The notes beneath the pieces are model-generated. The model did no database searches, was not told the origin of the DNA, and saw only the letters and a program-made list of their open reading frames with translations. Shown here in pieces: positions 1-12,217 of a stretch of 64,000 nucleotides of DNA (position 1 is the first letter of the stretch; each line of letters opens with the position of its first letter). The stretch is taken from contig OU015528.1 in NCBI GenBank assembly GCA_907165065.1, forward strand, positions 49,281,515 to 49,345,514, read 5' to 3'. Position numbers and translations under genes: made by a program. Source of the DNA: Caprimulgus europaeus (taxonomy: Eukaryota; Chordata; Aves; Caprimulgiformes; Caprimulgidae).

Positions 1-2151
1 GACCCTTTCTCATGTCTCCTAGTGAAAAGGAGTCATAAAAAACTTTTAGAAAAGAGACATCAGCGCATTCCTCCACAGATAGGGAATTATGCCAGTTCCA
101 GACACACTTCTGCATCCCAAAGAAGGAATATACTGAACAGTAATAAACGGCTGCAGGGTTTATTTCAAACCAGCATAATTAATTAGCTCAGAGGCTGAAC
201 ACATCCCCAGCTGGCCCTAGGAAGCAGAGGAAGAGTATTAAGGTGGCATTCCCACTTGTGTAGTTAGTCCTCAGTGTAATCTTGTCACTGGGTTGCAAGG
301 CAGCACTCACAGGAACAATGTAGAAGATAAAACTCACAGGAGGTGAGGAAGAGAAAAGCATACGTGAATCTTGAAACCAGCAGCTGCTCTGGCTGTAAAT
401 CTGCACCAAGGTAGGGTACTGTTTAGTATGCTATGGGCTGGGTAAGTACTTTCTGGTACACGAGTCAGGCCAACATCAAGCCTGGGACTGTGCCAAGGAC
501 AGTGTGACATGTAAGACTCTGTTGCACTTAAACTTTTAGAGGATGCTTTCTTCAGGAGGTGGATGTCTGTTCTGGGAAACAGAAACCAAATCCCTGTTAA
601 AACTATAGGCACTTTTGCTGACAGTATTTCCCATTTAACTCTCATACTCTTTCCCTACCCTGATACCCTCAGGCTTCCCTTCTTAAGAGATGGATGTTTC
701 ATTGCTCTTCAGTGACAGTCCCTCAATCCCACAGCTGTCACCAGTCAGTGGAGCCACTCCACGTCTGTCAAATTGTGTACTCCACCCTACAGGTTATAAA
801 AATCAATCTGCAGGAGCCTGCAAAGTGCAGAACTAGTTCAAGCTTCATCCTTCCAGAAGAGGAGACACACAGATGGCTGGTATTTACTGCAGACTGTCAT
901 TTTTCTCCCTTCCCCTTCCATGGGATGGGACCTGAAAGGTGCAGTAGTGGCAGCTGCTGTTACTAGTTTTTGCAGTATGAAGTAATTACTTTTGAACAAA
1001 AAGCTGACTCCATAAATTTATTCTTCATGTCAAAACCTCAGCTTTAGTTTAGACAAGTTTCTAGTCAACATTTTTCCCTTGGATAGAAGAAAACAGCTTT
1101 AAAACAATCATCAACAGCTACAGAAGCCAACACATGAAATGAATTAAGGAAATATATTTTCATACTTGTAAAGCTTCCATTGAAGCTTGAATTTTATTTT
1201 CAAATATTCTTGTGAAGCAATGTTTCTCAATATTTTCTTTTTGAGAACTAAATATGATTTTCCAACTCTCCCTTTTGACTTCTCATTTGGTGAGTTAGGT
1301 CTTGCTATACCTTCCTTCTGTATGCTTTGAGAAAGTTGAATGAGGAAATGTGCAGAATTTTTTCCATCTTTATCTGTAAAATTGAGTGATGCCACAGCAA
1401 TGTTATAGAAAAATGAGCAGCCCTCAGAAGGGGGAAAGGAAAGCTTCTGGCTCTTAAAAGATCTTCTTAGTCTAAAATAAATACAGTGATGGTCAATCTC
1501 ATACTGGCCAGAGTACATGACAGGTTTTGGTATCCACCCCAGCATATTGTTGGATGTGATTCCTTGCTCATTTTAAATTAAGGTTTTACAATTACTTGTC
1601 CTGTAGCACAGGAAGACCTGCCAGAAAAGCATCATGCAGCCTCATTATTTCTCCCCCCCCACCCCCCCCTCCAATCTCCTGCCCCCACTATTTGTCTATT
1701 TAAACTGGTCAAACTTAAAATTCACTCATTTAAGTAAGAATCAAGTCAACAAGTATTTGCATCAGATACATGTTAGCATACCCATTAGCAAATGCCTGAT
1801 GCAAATAACTCTATTCTCGTTTCAGAATTACTATTTATAGCAGAGCTTTTGGTGGTTGAGACATGTACAGTTTTGGCTGAAGAGTTGTTTACCTTTACCT
1901 TTGTGCCATTTTCCACCACCTCTATTTGTTGATTCTTAAATCAAGCCTGTACAGAAATGGTTCAGCACACTTTCCCAGCTACCTGGTCTTCTGCAAAATA
2001 CAGTTGTATTTAAACTGGGGCCTTGAGGAGCTATTTTGATGTGGCTAATTTATCCTATCCTCACTACTACTGAGGGCTCACAAATTAAATTTTCATTTTA
2101 TGAAAATCTGGTATAATGTTGATTTTTATTTCTCCCTTATGTGTGTTTTAG
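1..2151. other. Region left of the ENTHD1 remnant; mostly unassigned
   Basis: If the ENTHD1 call is right this is its last intron or earlier part. An acceptor-like CTTTCTCATGTCTCCTAG is followed by an open frame (bases 22-186, beginning VKRSHKKLLEKRHQR, ending TAG). Its Lys/Arg/Ser-rich product I could not match to any family. A C-run (C8-A-C8) is at 1653-1669. Nothing else is recognisable. Confidence 0.4.
1653..1669. repeat. Poly-C tract
   Basis: Eight C, one A, eight C. It is a likely length-variable and sequencing-prone site. Confidence 0.9.
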
Positions 2152-2642
2152 ATTCAACCATCCCCATGGTATCAACTTCTTTTTACATCTTTGTCTCATC
2201 TCTCAATTCAGTTGTTCCAGCAGACAAATCATCCTTTCCTTACTCCTGCCACAAGGTGTTCATGTTTGCCTTCACCTCAGGGATTCTCCTCTTCCATTTC
2301 ATTTGAAGAGCTCAAGGACAAGGTCCTAACCTTCAGTTCTTCTTGCCCCATGCCAGAAGAGGCAAAATTAAGACTCCATCATCCTGAATCTCCTTCGAGA
2401 TAATTCAGGAGATGCTGCTGAAAAAGCAAACAGTTCTGATAACAGAACTTTCCACACTTCCTTGGGAGTTAGAGGAAATTTCTGCACAGACTTCTGCTGG
2501 AGGCCCATTCTTTATGGATACTACACAGAACGCCATGTTCTTGGAGATGAAAAATGCAGTTCTGAGGCTCCAAGGCAATATAAGTATTATAGTCCAGGAG
2601 CTACAAATTAGTAAGAGACAGGTGGCAATCTGTCATGATTAA
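2152..2642 (+). pseudogene. ENTHD1: ENTHD1 C-terminal exon remnant, frameshifted
   Basis: ENTHD1 encodes an ENTH-domain protein of unclear role. A good acceptor (CTCCCTTATGTGTGTTTTAG) precedes position 2152. Similarity to the mammalian C-terminal part, as I recall it, runs collinearly through three frames: STIPMVSTSF and VVPADKSS (frame of 2100); FSSSISFEELKDK and PMPEE (frame of 2191); DSIILNLL, SGDAAEKANSSDN (frame of 2372); and FLEMKNAVLRLQ, SIIVQEL (frame of 2412). The last piece compares with LLREVKRAIARL and STVIQEL in mammals. At least three frameshifts are needed, near 2230, 2365 and 2490-2560. Position and convergent orientation next to CACNA1I fit mammalian gene order. Alternatives are sequencing errors or another gene with a similar amphipathic end. 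I did not find the ENTH domain here. Confidence 0.6.
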
Positions 2643-5600
2643 TGTAATTCAGCATCTGATCAGATTCTGGACAATGTCCTCCAAGCATTAAGGATGCCTC
2701 TGGTCACTTCTAGTTCTCAGGGTGAATACAGCAGCCTTCTTTACAACTTTGTGCCATTATTCTCTCACAATACATGTCACATAGGCTATCAGATTTCATT
2801 CATAGTGTTCAAGTAATTGCAATCAGAAACTCAGAGCTGTTCAGTTCTCTTCTTGAAAATAAACTTCTCACATCTTGTCCTTTGTCACTACCAAAACTAT
2901 TATCATGTCCCCATTGTTCAAGAGTTTAATCCTGAAGAATTGTTGTGTGTACCAGGTAAATATTTGTGCAGTGCTATCTGCCTGGGTGTTACTTAGCTAT
3001 CGCACATTCATCTATATTTACATCTGTGGGTTGTCCCTTCATTTCCCAATAATCTGCTCTTCCTATAAACAGAAAAATAAAGATGTCTTATCAGCAAAGC
3101 ATCAGGATAGTAGTGGGGCAATACATAAAGGGATAATATGAAGGATGCCCATGGGAGGCTGTAGCAAATAGCAGGCAAGAGGTGGAAGACTTAGCATCAA
3201 AAACTCAAAAGGATCCATGTGAAATACCTACAAAAATGTTTATTGCATCAAAAGGGAAAGAACTATCCTAAACTTGGAAATATTCTATGCGATACAAAAC
3301 CTGATTTATAACAACTCTAAACAAGTGTCTACTTTTCCAAATGACAGAGTTCTTAAAGTAATATTCTACAATTTATTTATTGTATCACAGTCTAAGTAGA
3401 CTCTGAAGCATTGTGTTTTACAATCCACATCCTCAGCATCCTTCCACAGCAATCAAAATTTTTTTCCTGGCAGCTTGCCAGTGTATGTTCTACATACCTT
3501 TGTAAAACAGCTGGCAGCTTCTTCCCTGGCTACAAAACCAAAGCAGAATAGATGAATTTTCTATTATCCTCAGAGTGAACCTATTGCAAGGGCAAAGGAC
3601 TGATGCAGGAGTGGTTGCTGACCTTTCCTGGGAACGGTACAATACCCAGTGAACCGTGCAACTAACCCAGGCAGATTTTGCTACCCTATCACAGCAGTGA
3701 TAAACTGATTCAATGATAACTAAAATAGATGGTTTAACTTAACCCAGCCAGCCCAGTCCAGATACATGCACATATTTTTAACAACCCTGTGAGCTACAGA
3801 AACAACTATACTTTAAAGTTCCTGAGGTGTTCTAAACACATACAAGCAATCTGACATTCATTAAAGCAGAATGCATTCACCGGCACAAGGGTGTGCCAAA
3901 CCACCTGAACTATTCTTCTTTCTGTGACAGGGAGTTTTGCAACAGAGAAAGGAATTTAATCCTTCCAGCAAAGGATGTCACCAATATGATTCATTCAGGT
4001 TGGACAGAGTTGAGTCATTGACTCATATACCTCTATAAATACCCAGGCACTGAAGAAAACAGAGATCGTAATTCATACATGACATCCTTCCTTTTAAGCT
4101 AATATTTAGCTGATCAACAAGATGTAGAGGAAATAGGAACTTCTGTACACTGTCTAGCAGAGGTGGCATGGGACAAATTCTGAACACTGTTTTTTTCTTG
4201 TTGTTGTATTTCTTTTTTTTGTGGTAACCTTGTCTGTGGCAAATCTTCACAAGTAAAAAGCCCTTCCTGCATTTTAACCACAACTCCACTATATTTCATT
4301 TAATGTAAAAGTCCTCCTTGCAATTCTACTGAAAGTATATTTCATTCTCTGTTGTGAGCTGTCTTATAACGTTGTTGAGAGACAACTGAATTTAACCTCA
4401 GAAATAGTAAAGTTTAATCAATGGCTCAGTACAATTTGTGTAGCCATTTATGCACCTTAGGATCTATTAGGAGAAGAGCTATTGATGTGCAACAAAGAAC
4501 ATTACAGAAACACAGGACCTTTATGGAGATCCTGCCTCCCGCCACCTCAAAGTTTTGTACAAATTTCAACCCCAAAGTGTCCTTTCAGATAAACAACTCC
4601 TGTATTACATAAAGGTGCCAGCTACCCTTAATACAAAACATAACTTGTCACAGTGTTTTATATTTTCAGTGGACCAATTAGACATTATTCCATACTGAAT
4701 GAATGATCTTCCTCACTAAAGGGTGTTTAATATGCCAAGGCAGCCACGGCTTTTGCTATGCCTCTTCTGAAACAGCTTGGGATGCGGAGCCGTGGTGCTT
4801 CCCTTGTGCACGCAGTGCAGACATTTACCCACAGTAGTTCTGGGGCCGAGTTGTGTCTCCAGACACTTCTGCCTGGACAGCTTGGCTTCTGTGGCTGGTG
4901 CTGCCTCCCCACACAGTGCTGCCTGCTCCCTTGAAAGGCAAAATGGAGCTTTGAGTAGAAAGGGAGAGAGAGAACGACAAGGGATTAATAGATTTACGTG
5001 TCAATATGAAGAGAATCAGCTGATGGTGTTGAGGGCGCTGAAGAATACACATAATGATAGCAGAAGTTCATCGGCTGGAGAAGCTGAGAACTGGAAATAG
5101 GAGTGGATAAGCCAATAATAGACTCAATGTGGCTGATTTCAAGTGGCAGTTTAAACACTGACTGATAAAGGACTAATGGGAGAATAAGTGACTGGTGAGG
5201 TTTGTTTGGAAGGCAGCACTCAGAGAGAGAGGATAGATGGGCCCTGATCATCATGCTTCAGTGAAAGTCAACTGCTTTTAATCAGAAGCTGCCTGGCACT
5301 AATGAATATATTAAAATCCGCTGTGGGCACATTGCCTTCCTCCCTCCTTCCACCCAGAGGAGCAGCTAGAAGGTTTCTGCTGCGGCTGCTGCTAGTGAGT
5401 TGTCTGAAGATTTTTGCATTTGTAAGATATGACCCCTATGGGAGGTTTGCCTGCTGAGAAATCGGCCTCACCTATCCCTAACTATAAATGTGCCTGAAAT
5501 ACATACAAGTAACCCCCATCAAAGGGGCAGGACACAGAGATCTGATGATGTATAGAAGTTGAAGAGCAAACAAGCACAGAGAAAATTACTCTGATACAAG

Positions 5601-6794
5601 CCCTCTCTCTTCAGTCTTTGTTAAAGTAATGAGCCAGTCATGGTTGTGCAAAAAAACCCAGAGACAGCCTGTTCTTCTGCAGCATACACAGTTTTCCTTT
5701 TCTCATCTTAAACTACTGGCAAATATTTTTATTCAATGTTAATCTTTCTCCATGACCCAATTTCCACCTCCTACACAATTTAGGATATTTTGGCAGATGC
5801 CTGTAATTTTTATGAATTAAAGTAAATGTCAGAAGGAAAGCTGCTCCTCCCATCACTCTCAAAGAGCTGGAAATAAAACCCTGTGTCTAAGGTTATGAAG
5901 ATCAACGCCCCATTTTGAAATATTGCTAGAACAAGTTCACTTAGCATCTCTACATTAAAAAAAAAAATGTTTCCAGAAGAGTTTCTGAACTCCTTCAAAC
6001 CAAATCAAAGAACAACACAAGCTATATTCTAATATCATTTTTACAAATGCTTTTCCCATAACAGCTTCAGCCTGCACACTCATTTTAGCACCAGTTCCTT
6101 AATGTTTTATACTTTTTCAGAGAGATTTGTAACTGTAGAAGTCTTGAAACAGAATTTTTAAAGTCAAGCTAGTTGCAAGCTGAACTAACTGTACTGCATT
6201 GATCCCAAACCTCAAAACTGGGTGAAGAAAAACGATTTTGTGGTTGGAGGTGCAAAGCTACAGAAACAGGTGCAACTTTATACCCATTCTTAGTAGTCTG
6301 ATGGGGTAGAGATGAGCTCTCTCTCATCAGCTCTGTTTTTTTCTTTTTCTGTTTTCTCCTCCAAGCCAGTTACCACCCCACAAAATGCACAGAAAATGGC
6401 TTTCCCCAACTGGACAAGAACCTTGTACTCCTTAGCTATTTGTCCCCTTAAAGACAGCAGTTGTCTCACTGTGAATACATTCTGGGATCCATAGCAGCCC
6501 TCTTCTGATGCCTGCAAATGATTCCCACAGCCTGACTTCCAGTCCTTTTGATACAAGGGAGGAGAAAATACTTAGCAATGGGGAAAAGAGTAAAAGCTAA
6601 AAGACAGAAATGTTTCTCCAGAAAGCATGATGGGACAGAAGGGCACAGATGCAAGCAATGATTCCAGCTCTGCAACTTATTTATGATGTTTCCTTCACTT
6701 CTGCCCCTTAGCATAGTAAACCTTGTATGCAGCCCTTGATTTGAAGCTCCCAGAGGAACTGACCACTTTGGGATCCCTCAAGACACTGTAGGTG
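2643..6794. other. Intergenic, no gene seen
   Basis: Mixed AT-rich unique sequence. Short open frames on both strands lack splice sites or protein similarity. The stretch at about 5230-5340 (ATGAATATATTAAAATCCGC region) has the homeodomain-motif-rich look of possible regulatory DNA, but this is only an impression. Confidence 0.6.
2858..2863 (+). promoter_or_regulatory. Possible old poly(A) signal of the ENTHD1 remnant
   Basis: AATAAA 216 bases after the last stop of the remnant, in the sense direction. A second AATAAA is at 3076-3081. These are plausible leftover 3'-end signals, with no evidence of use. Confidence 0.3.
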
Positions 6795-6893
6795 GATAAA
6801 TTATTACAGCAGTGAGGTTTAGTACGGCAGGTACGGTTGGACTCTATGATCTCAAAGGTTTTTTCCAACCAAACAATTCTATAATTCTATTAT
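6795..6893 (+). mobile_element. CR1 extreme 3' end
   Basis: About 70-100 bases of CR1 3' UTR in plus orientation: GGACTCTATGATCTCAAAGG, TTTTTTCCAACC, then the tail AATTCTATAATTCTATTATT. The left border is not sharp. Confidence 0.8.
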
Positions 6894-7793
6894 TATCTTT
6901 CTACATATCTGTAGATTCCATATGCTTTCAAAGAACAGACATGACATTTTAAAATAAAATATTATTTTGCAATTCTCATTTAATAGTGTTGGACTACAAC
7001 TTCTGAAAAAGCCAAGTGAGTCTGCAATACTGAATGAACATTTCTAGTCTCAAGATTAATTATGTTAATAGTCTAAGCAAAGCTAATCTCCTCTAACTCA
7101 GACAAATTAGTGTTTCCATGTGGCTCATTAAGCCCTGCCTCTTCATCTGAAGAGGCCATGCTTCACAGGACCAATGTATGCAAAAGAATAGCATGCCAGG
7201 AATATCTCATACTGGAAGTGCTAAGAACAGTAGAAGAATTGCCTGACCTTATCTAAACATCTAAGGTGCTGTTTTGTGCTGTCCACCTTTCATTTATCCT
7301 CCCTGCTTTAACGATACCACCAAACATCATGATCTACTGCAATCCCATCGAGACTTGAATTAGAAATTTAAGGAACAGCCATGTATCGAACATTTTGTCA
7401 GAGAAAGCTCCTGCCACCTGGCCAAAGGAGGAAGGAACCAAAGCGTCTGTAAATCTGACATCCATTTATTAGTAATAGTTAAGAATCATCTCACTGACAG
7501 ACCTTTGCATACAGTTTCAGGAAAAGAGGAAAACTGAAGAAATGTCTTCCCAACCCTTTCAGTCTTCCACTCAGTCTTTCTTTGGAGGTTGGTCTGTCTT
7601 ATCCCTGCCAGCTACCCCAGGTATAAACTCCCTGAGAAAGGAGCAGCCCAGCATGGAGCTCAGGTTCACCTCCAAACAATCACTGTCTATGTTTTACCTG
7701 TTTGAACTGAGGATGTGCCTTGGTTATAATCCTCAGCTGTCAGTATCTGTTAGAAAATATGTAAATTCTTATTTTTAGTTTTAACAAGACATC
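6894..7793. other. Intergenic, nothing recognised
   Basis: Nine hundred bases between the CR1 tail and the LTR. One 78-codon open frame (7542-7778, plus) has no similarity I can name. Confidence 0.6.
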
Positions 7794-8335
7794 TGAAATT
7801 TAGCCTTGAGTACCAAGGGGCCCATTGTCTTTAGCCTATGCAAGTCTAGTTTTGTATAAGCTATGCAGGCCTTCCTAGCAACTATGCCCTTGAAAAGGAG
7901 CTAAAAGACTGATAAAAGGAGAACATCCTGCCTTAGAAGGCACCAAAAGCTGGATAATTGCCTGAGAAGGATGAAGGAAGAATCTGCAGAAACTGGGGGA
8001 AAGGTAAATGTGTCAGGGGGAGATTGTGACCACTGACTCAACTAGAGACTGAACAGACTTGACCCTAATCCCTACCCCATATTAGAGCATGCACAGTGCA
8101 ATTTTTGTGTACTGTACTCTTAAAGGTAAGCAAAAGAATTTTAAGCCAATCAAAGTAGAATAGTAATGCATACGTATAGTGGGTAGAACAAACTCACCAA
8201 TTACGTATAAATGTGTGAAGTTTTGCAGACTCGTGTGCTAGCTTTGTGGTGATATACCCCTAGCACCCAGCACTGAATAAAGAATGCCTGCTTCTTGAGA
8301 CCACATGGGTGTTAAGAAGTTCATTCCCAATTTCA
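7794..8335 (+). mobile_element. Solo LTR of an endogenous retrovirus-like element
   Basis: A 542-base block that starts TGAAATT and ends AATTTCA, a perfect 7-base TG...CA inverted terminal repeat. Near the 3' end it has a TATA-like box (TATAAA, about 8206) and AATAAA at 8276-8281, 70 bases further on, which is the normal order for an LTR promoter and poly(A) site. No retroviral internal coding sequence adjoins it, so it looks like a solo LTR left by recombination. A clean target-site duplication was not found (similar GACAT occurs on both sides but not flush). The family is not identified. Confidence 0.6.
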
Positions 8336-8906
8336 GTGACATATCAATGCGATCAATAACTATGAACCAGTCAAGGTGCTGCTTTGGATGGTGCAGAATT
8401 TACAGCATAATTAAGTTATACTTGTGATAATTTTCAGTACTTGCATATGATCACACACAAAACCTATGGCAAAGCAAGGAATTGATTTCATCGTATTAGG
8501 ATTCAGGATCTAGCCCGGGTATCATCTCCCTTCCCTTATAATCACCCCAGATTCAAAATTACTTTATGACTCTCTCAAGGTATTTGATCCCTGAGGCCTG
8601 AAATCCTCAGTGTGGGCACCACTGCTCACAAATCAATTGCTACTGTCACATATGATATTGATTCCTGCAGTGCAGCACCTAGGAGTAGCAGACCCAAAAA
8701 TGCCAATTTCAATTACTAAACAAAACAGAAGATTTATTTACGATTAGATGACAAGAGGAAGATTACCACTAGCTACATACTGGGGAAGAAAAAAAAAAGA
8801 AAATAGAAATCAAATGTCCTCACTTTGCAAAAGATACAAAAATCTATATAGATACCAGATATATCCAGCTACATTATTTATTTTTCCATACTGTTGAAAT
8901 AATTGC

Positions 8907-8946
8907 TTATATGTACATATAAATATACATATGCACACACACACAG
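8907..8946. repeat. TA/CA simple repeat
   Basis: Alternating TATATGTACATATAAATATA followed by a CACACACACACA run. Confidence 0.85.
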
Positions 8947-9685
8947 TTGCTCCACAACATACCCCTCTGAATGGAATTCAGACTGATGAGAGAGAAATGT
9001 GACAGAGTGATTTTCCAGTGCATTCCCTTGAACTCTCCTGCGCTACACAAATTTTGATTAATTTTAATGGGATCCTTTTAATGGCTTCCATAATTTTTGT
9101 GTCCGAGCACCTCATTGGCATCATTGAATTTAGCCTGACAAAACACTCCCATGTGGGAAGTATACCTCAAAGTAAACACAGGGAAATGAGTGGAGCTGAA
9201 AGAATAGGTCCAGGAAATGCAGGGGGGCTGTCCCTCAAAGACAAGAACTATGTCTAGATTTCCAAGCCCCTACCTTCACCCTGTCTTGATGGGCAACCCA
9301 CACTAGGAGAACCACATCATCTCCTGGCAAAGGACTGAAAGGCAATTTCTCTTCTTTTCTCTCTTTTGACCACTGCTCCTGCTGACAACTGTTTAGTCCT
9401 TGCTATGCCAGCAAGGATGAGCTTACCTTCAGCCCTGTTTCCCGGGTTCAAACGACTCTGTTATGCCACACATTACACTCACTGCTGCAATGAGAGTTCA
9501 GTGATCAGCTGAGCTGTGGTGACAATGCCACCCCAGAGAGAGTGACAGTAGCAGCACAGAGGAGAGCAAAACCTCTTGGCAACTGGTCCAGCCAACACTA
9601 TTTTTGTTAACATCACCATGGGCAGCAATAGCAAGGAGTCTGCTGCGGGTGTGGCACAGGGCTGTTCACCTTCCTCTTCCTCCAG

Positions 9686-9745
9686 GTCTGGTTGACCTGC
9701 AGCAGGAGATGCGACTGCAGACCACGCAGGCCACCTTCAGCGGAG
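9686..9745 (+). other. Isolated exon-like block (speculative)
   Basis: Sixty bases bounded by a strong acceptor (CACCTTCCTCTTCCTCCAG) and a donor GTAACT. The block is GC-richer than its surroundings and open in two frames (GLVDLQQEMRLQTTQATFSG, or WLTCSRRCDCRPRRPPSAE). No neighbouring exon with a matching phase was recognised, so this may be chance or an exon of a non-coding RNA. Confidence 0.15.
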
Positions 9746-11840
9746 GTAACTGTCTCAGGCAGGCAGGCTGCGCAGACATCGCTGCATGTGGCCAGCTAAT
9801 GGTGTGACACCTGCAGATATGACTGAGCCTCTGTGTTCTCATTGCAGATATTTCCTATTTGTGGTTTAATCTACCTAGAGTAGATCTGTACAAGCTACAG
9901 CTTGGCTTCCTCCTACTGTGTAGAGAAATCTCAGTTACACTGAGCAAATTGACACGGTATGAGGTGGCGATGCTAGAGGCACCAGTGACTTTTTGACATC
10001 GGTGCACCAACCACTTGCATCAGCAGCAATGCGTGGGCAAGAGGCATTAAGAATTGGCCGGACACTGCCAGTGGGGATTTCCTCTTGGTTCTTGACCTGG
10101 TGACACCTCCAGTCCCTGACTTTGGCTCACATGTTGTGCCAAAAGCTTTTTCTATGATCTCGTATTCTCTGGGAGGAGGGGAGACTGTTCCTGCATCTAA
10201 ACTGCAGTACTGGGATGAAGGTGGGCAAAACAGTGAGATCCACAGAGGTTGCAGAGCATTCTTCGGGGAAGCAGACCCACTCAGCTTCATGTTTTCTCTC
10301 CTGCTGGAAGGGGATGTAGGGAAAGCAAGAGAAAAGCAGGCTAGGTATGCTTCAGTTCTTACTAAGAGAAAGAGTACTCCAGGCAGCTTTCACACAGCTT
10401 CCAATTCAGCTCAGAGCACAGCTCCAGGGGATGCAGTGCTATGCTGTGAAGTGTAACATCTGAGGAACAAGAGATGTAGATCTGCACACCCTTATACTTT
10501 CCCTTCTTATACACTGCCCTAACTCTCTCTCTCTCCAGTTTAGCCAATATATTTCTGGTTAGAAGCTGATGCATAAGAGGAAAAGAAGACTGATTTTCTG
10601 CAGTATGGCTTCCCTTTTTAATGCACTATTACTTTTTTTGGACTAGCAATAGCAAGAAGGTACACCTGTCAATAACATTTAGGAAAAGACAATATTTTCA
10701 CACCATTGTAGATCCTTGGGCTAGCCCTTGAACTGCAACATGAGTTGAAGTTATTTCTGAGACTATTAAATTTCAAGAAACCTTTTCCTGAATCCATTCT
10801 GCTGTAAAATTATGTGCAGGACATTACTTAAGAGATCTAGAGGCCTGCATTTAAAATTCCTTTTTTCCTTTTAAGACATCACTGATATTAATTAAGACTG
10901 AATCTTATGTGCAGAAGGGATATGATTTGCAATTGGAATAGGCCAGATATTATTTCCAGTAGCACCATCAGAAATATTCCCATTACATCCTAGGTGCAAA
11001 GGACAGAACAAGCCCTTGACTTTTTTTTAAGAGTCATTACCCTAGGTCCAGCACTACCAGGGGGAACCAGTCTTGCTTTTAGATGGTAATTCCCACCTTT
11101 CTGTAGCTTCAAGGAACTTCAATTAAAAAAGCTAAATGCATTTGCTTACCTATGTATTTTGTTGGGGCTTATTCTACTGTATAAGACTGTCAGGTTCCCA
11201 TGTCAGCTGGTGACATTACAAAGATGCACAAAGCATGTCAAAAAGAGGTGCACTCTTGCCACAGGGGCCCCAATCCATGGTTCATGGAGAGTGACAGACA
11301 ATCCTTCATGGACTTCAGATGGCTTTGACTCAGACCTTCTGCACCAAGTATGCCATGGACCCTAGGTAGTTTGATCAAGCCCTAGGTCAGTTTTCATCAA
11401 TCTAACATCCCTGGTGGGACCTCATGTCTTTCTTCATCCTCTTCCTCTGCTTCCCTTTACTTAAAAGCTGCAGCTTGTAACTAGCTTTAATCTGTATAAA
11501 GGGCAAGCTGAGTTTGCCGTTCTGGAATTATTAATACCCCAGATCACAAAGAATACCTCAAAACACCCTCATTGACTTCAGATTGGAATATTCAAGTCAA
11601 GCAGGCTAATGGAGAAGAGAGAAGGCTCCTGGATTTTGCAGGATTCAGCAAGAGAAGCTCCAGCTGTTGCCTGAATGAGCAGTTGTAATCTCTGCAAGAT
11701 GATAGATGAATCTTACAAAGTTTATTAAAAATTCACCAAAAGTTAAAGAAATTGCATAGCAAAAGCTTCTTAAATAAGTACTTCATCTTGCCAGGACTGT
11801 TTTGACGTGCTGCAATCAGCAAGAGCACAGGCTGGGTCAG

Positions 11841-12217
11841 AATCATAGAATTGTTTAGGTTGGAAAAGACCTTTAAGGTGAGTCCAACTGTAAAACTAAC
11901 ACTGCCAAGTATACCACTGAACCATGTCCCTAAGCACCACATCTACACACAATTTAAATACCTCCAGGGATGGGGACTCCACCACTTCCCTAGACATCCT
12001 GTTCCAATGCCCGACAAACCTTTCAGTGAATAACTTTTTCCTAATATCCAATCTAAATCTCTCCTGGCACAACTTGAGGCTATTTCCTCTTGTCCTATTG
12101 CTTGTTACTTGGAAGAACACCCACCTCGCTACAACCTCCTTTCAAGTGGTTACAGAGACAGGGGAGATAAAGTCTCCCCTGAGCCTTCTTTTCTCCACAC
12201 CAAAGGCTATTTCTTGA
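11841..12217 (-). mobile_element. CR1 3' fragment, minus strand
   Basis: Reading on the plus strand it begins AATCATAGAATTGTTTAGGT-TGG, the reverse complement of a CR1 tail. It continues with ATGTCCCTAAGCACCACATC, the GGGGACTCCACCACTTCCCT block, and the complement of the ORF2 C-terminus ([20 protein letters not shown]-type residues seen in two frames). It is 5'-truncated at about 12217 and non-coding. Confidence 0.94.

Larger units (their letters stand above)
8336..11840. other. Intergenic, with one isolated exon-like block
   Basis: It contains a TA/CA simple repeat at 8907-8946, an AT-rich conserved-looking patch near 9010-9140, and a 60-base exon-like block at 9686-9745 (separate entry). 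The rest is unassigned. Confidence 0.55.

Noticed and set aside
11896-12217. Overlapping open frames on both strands
   Set aside because: They are degraded CR1 ORF2 C-terminus in several frames, not a host gene.
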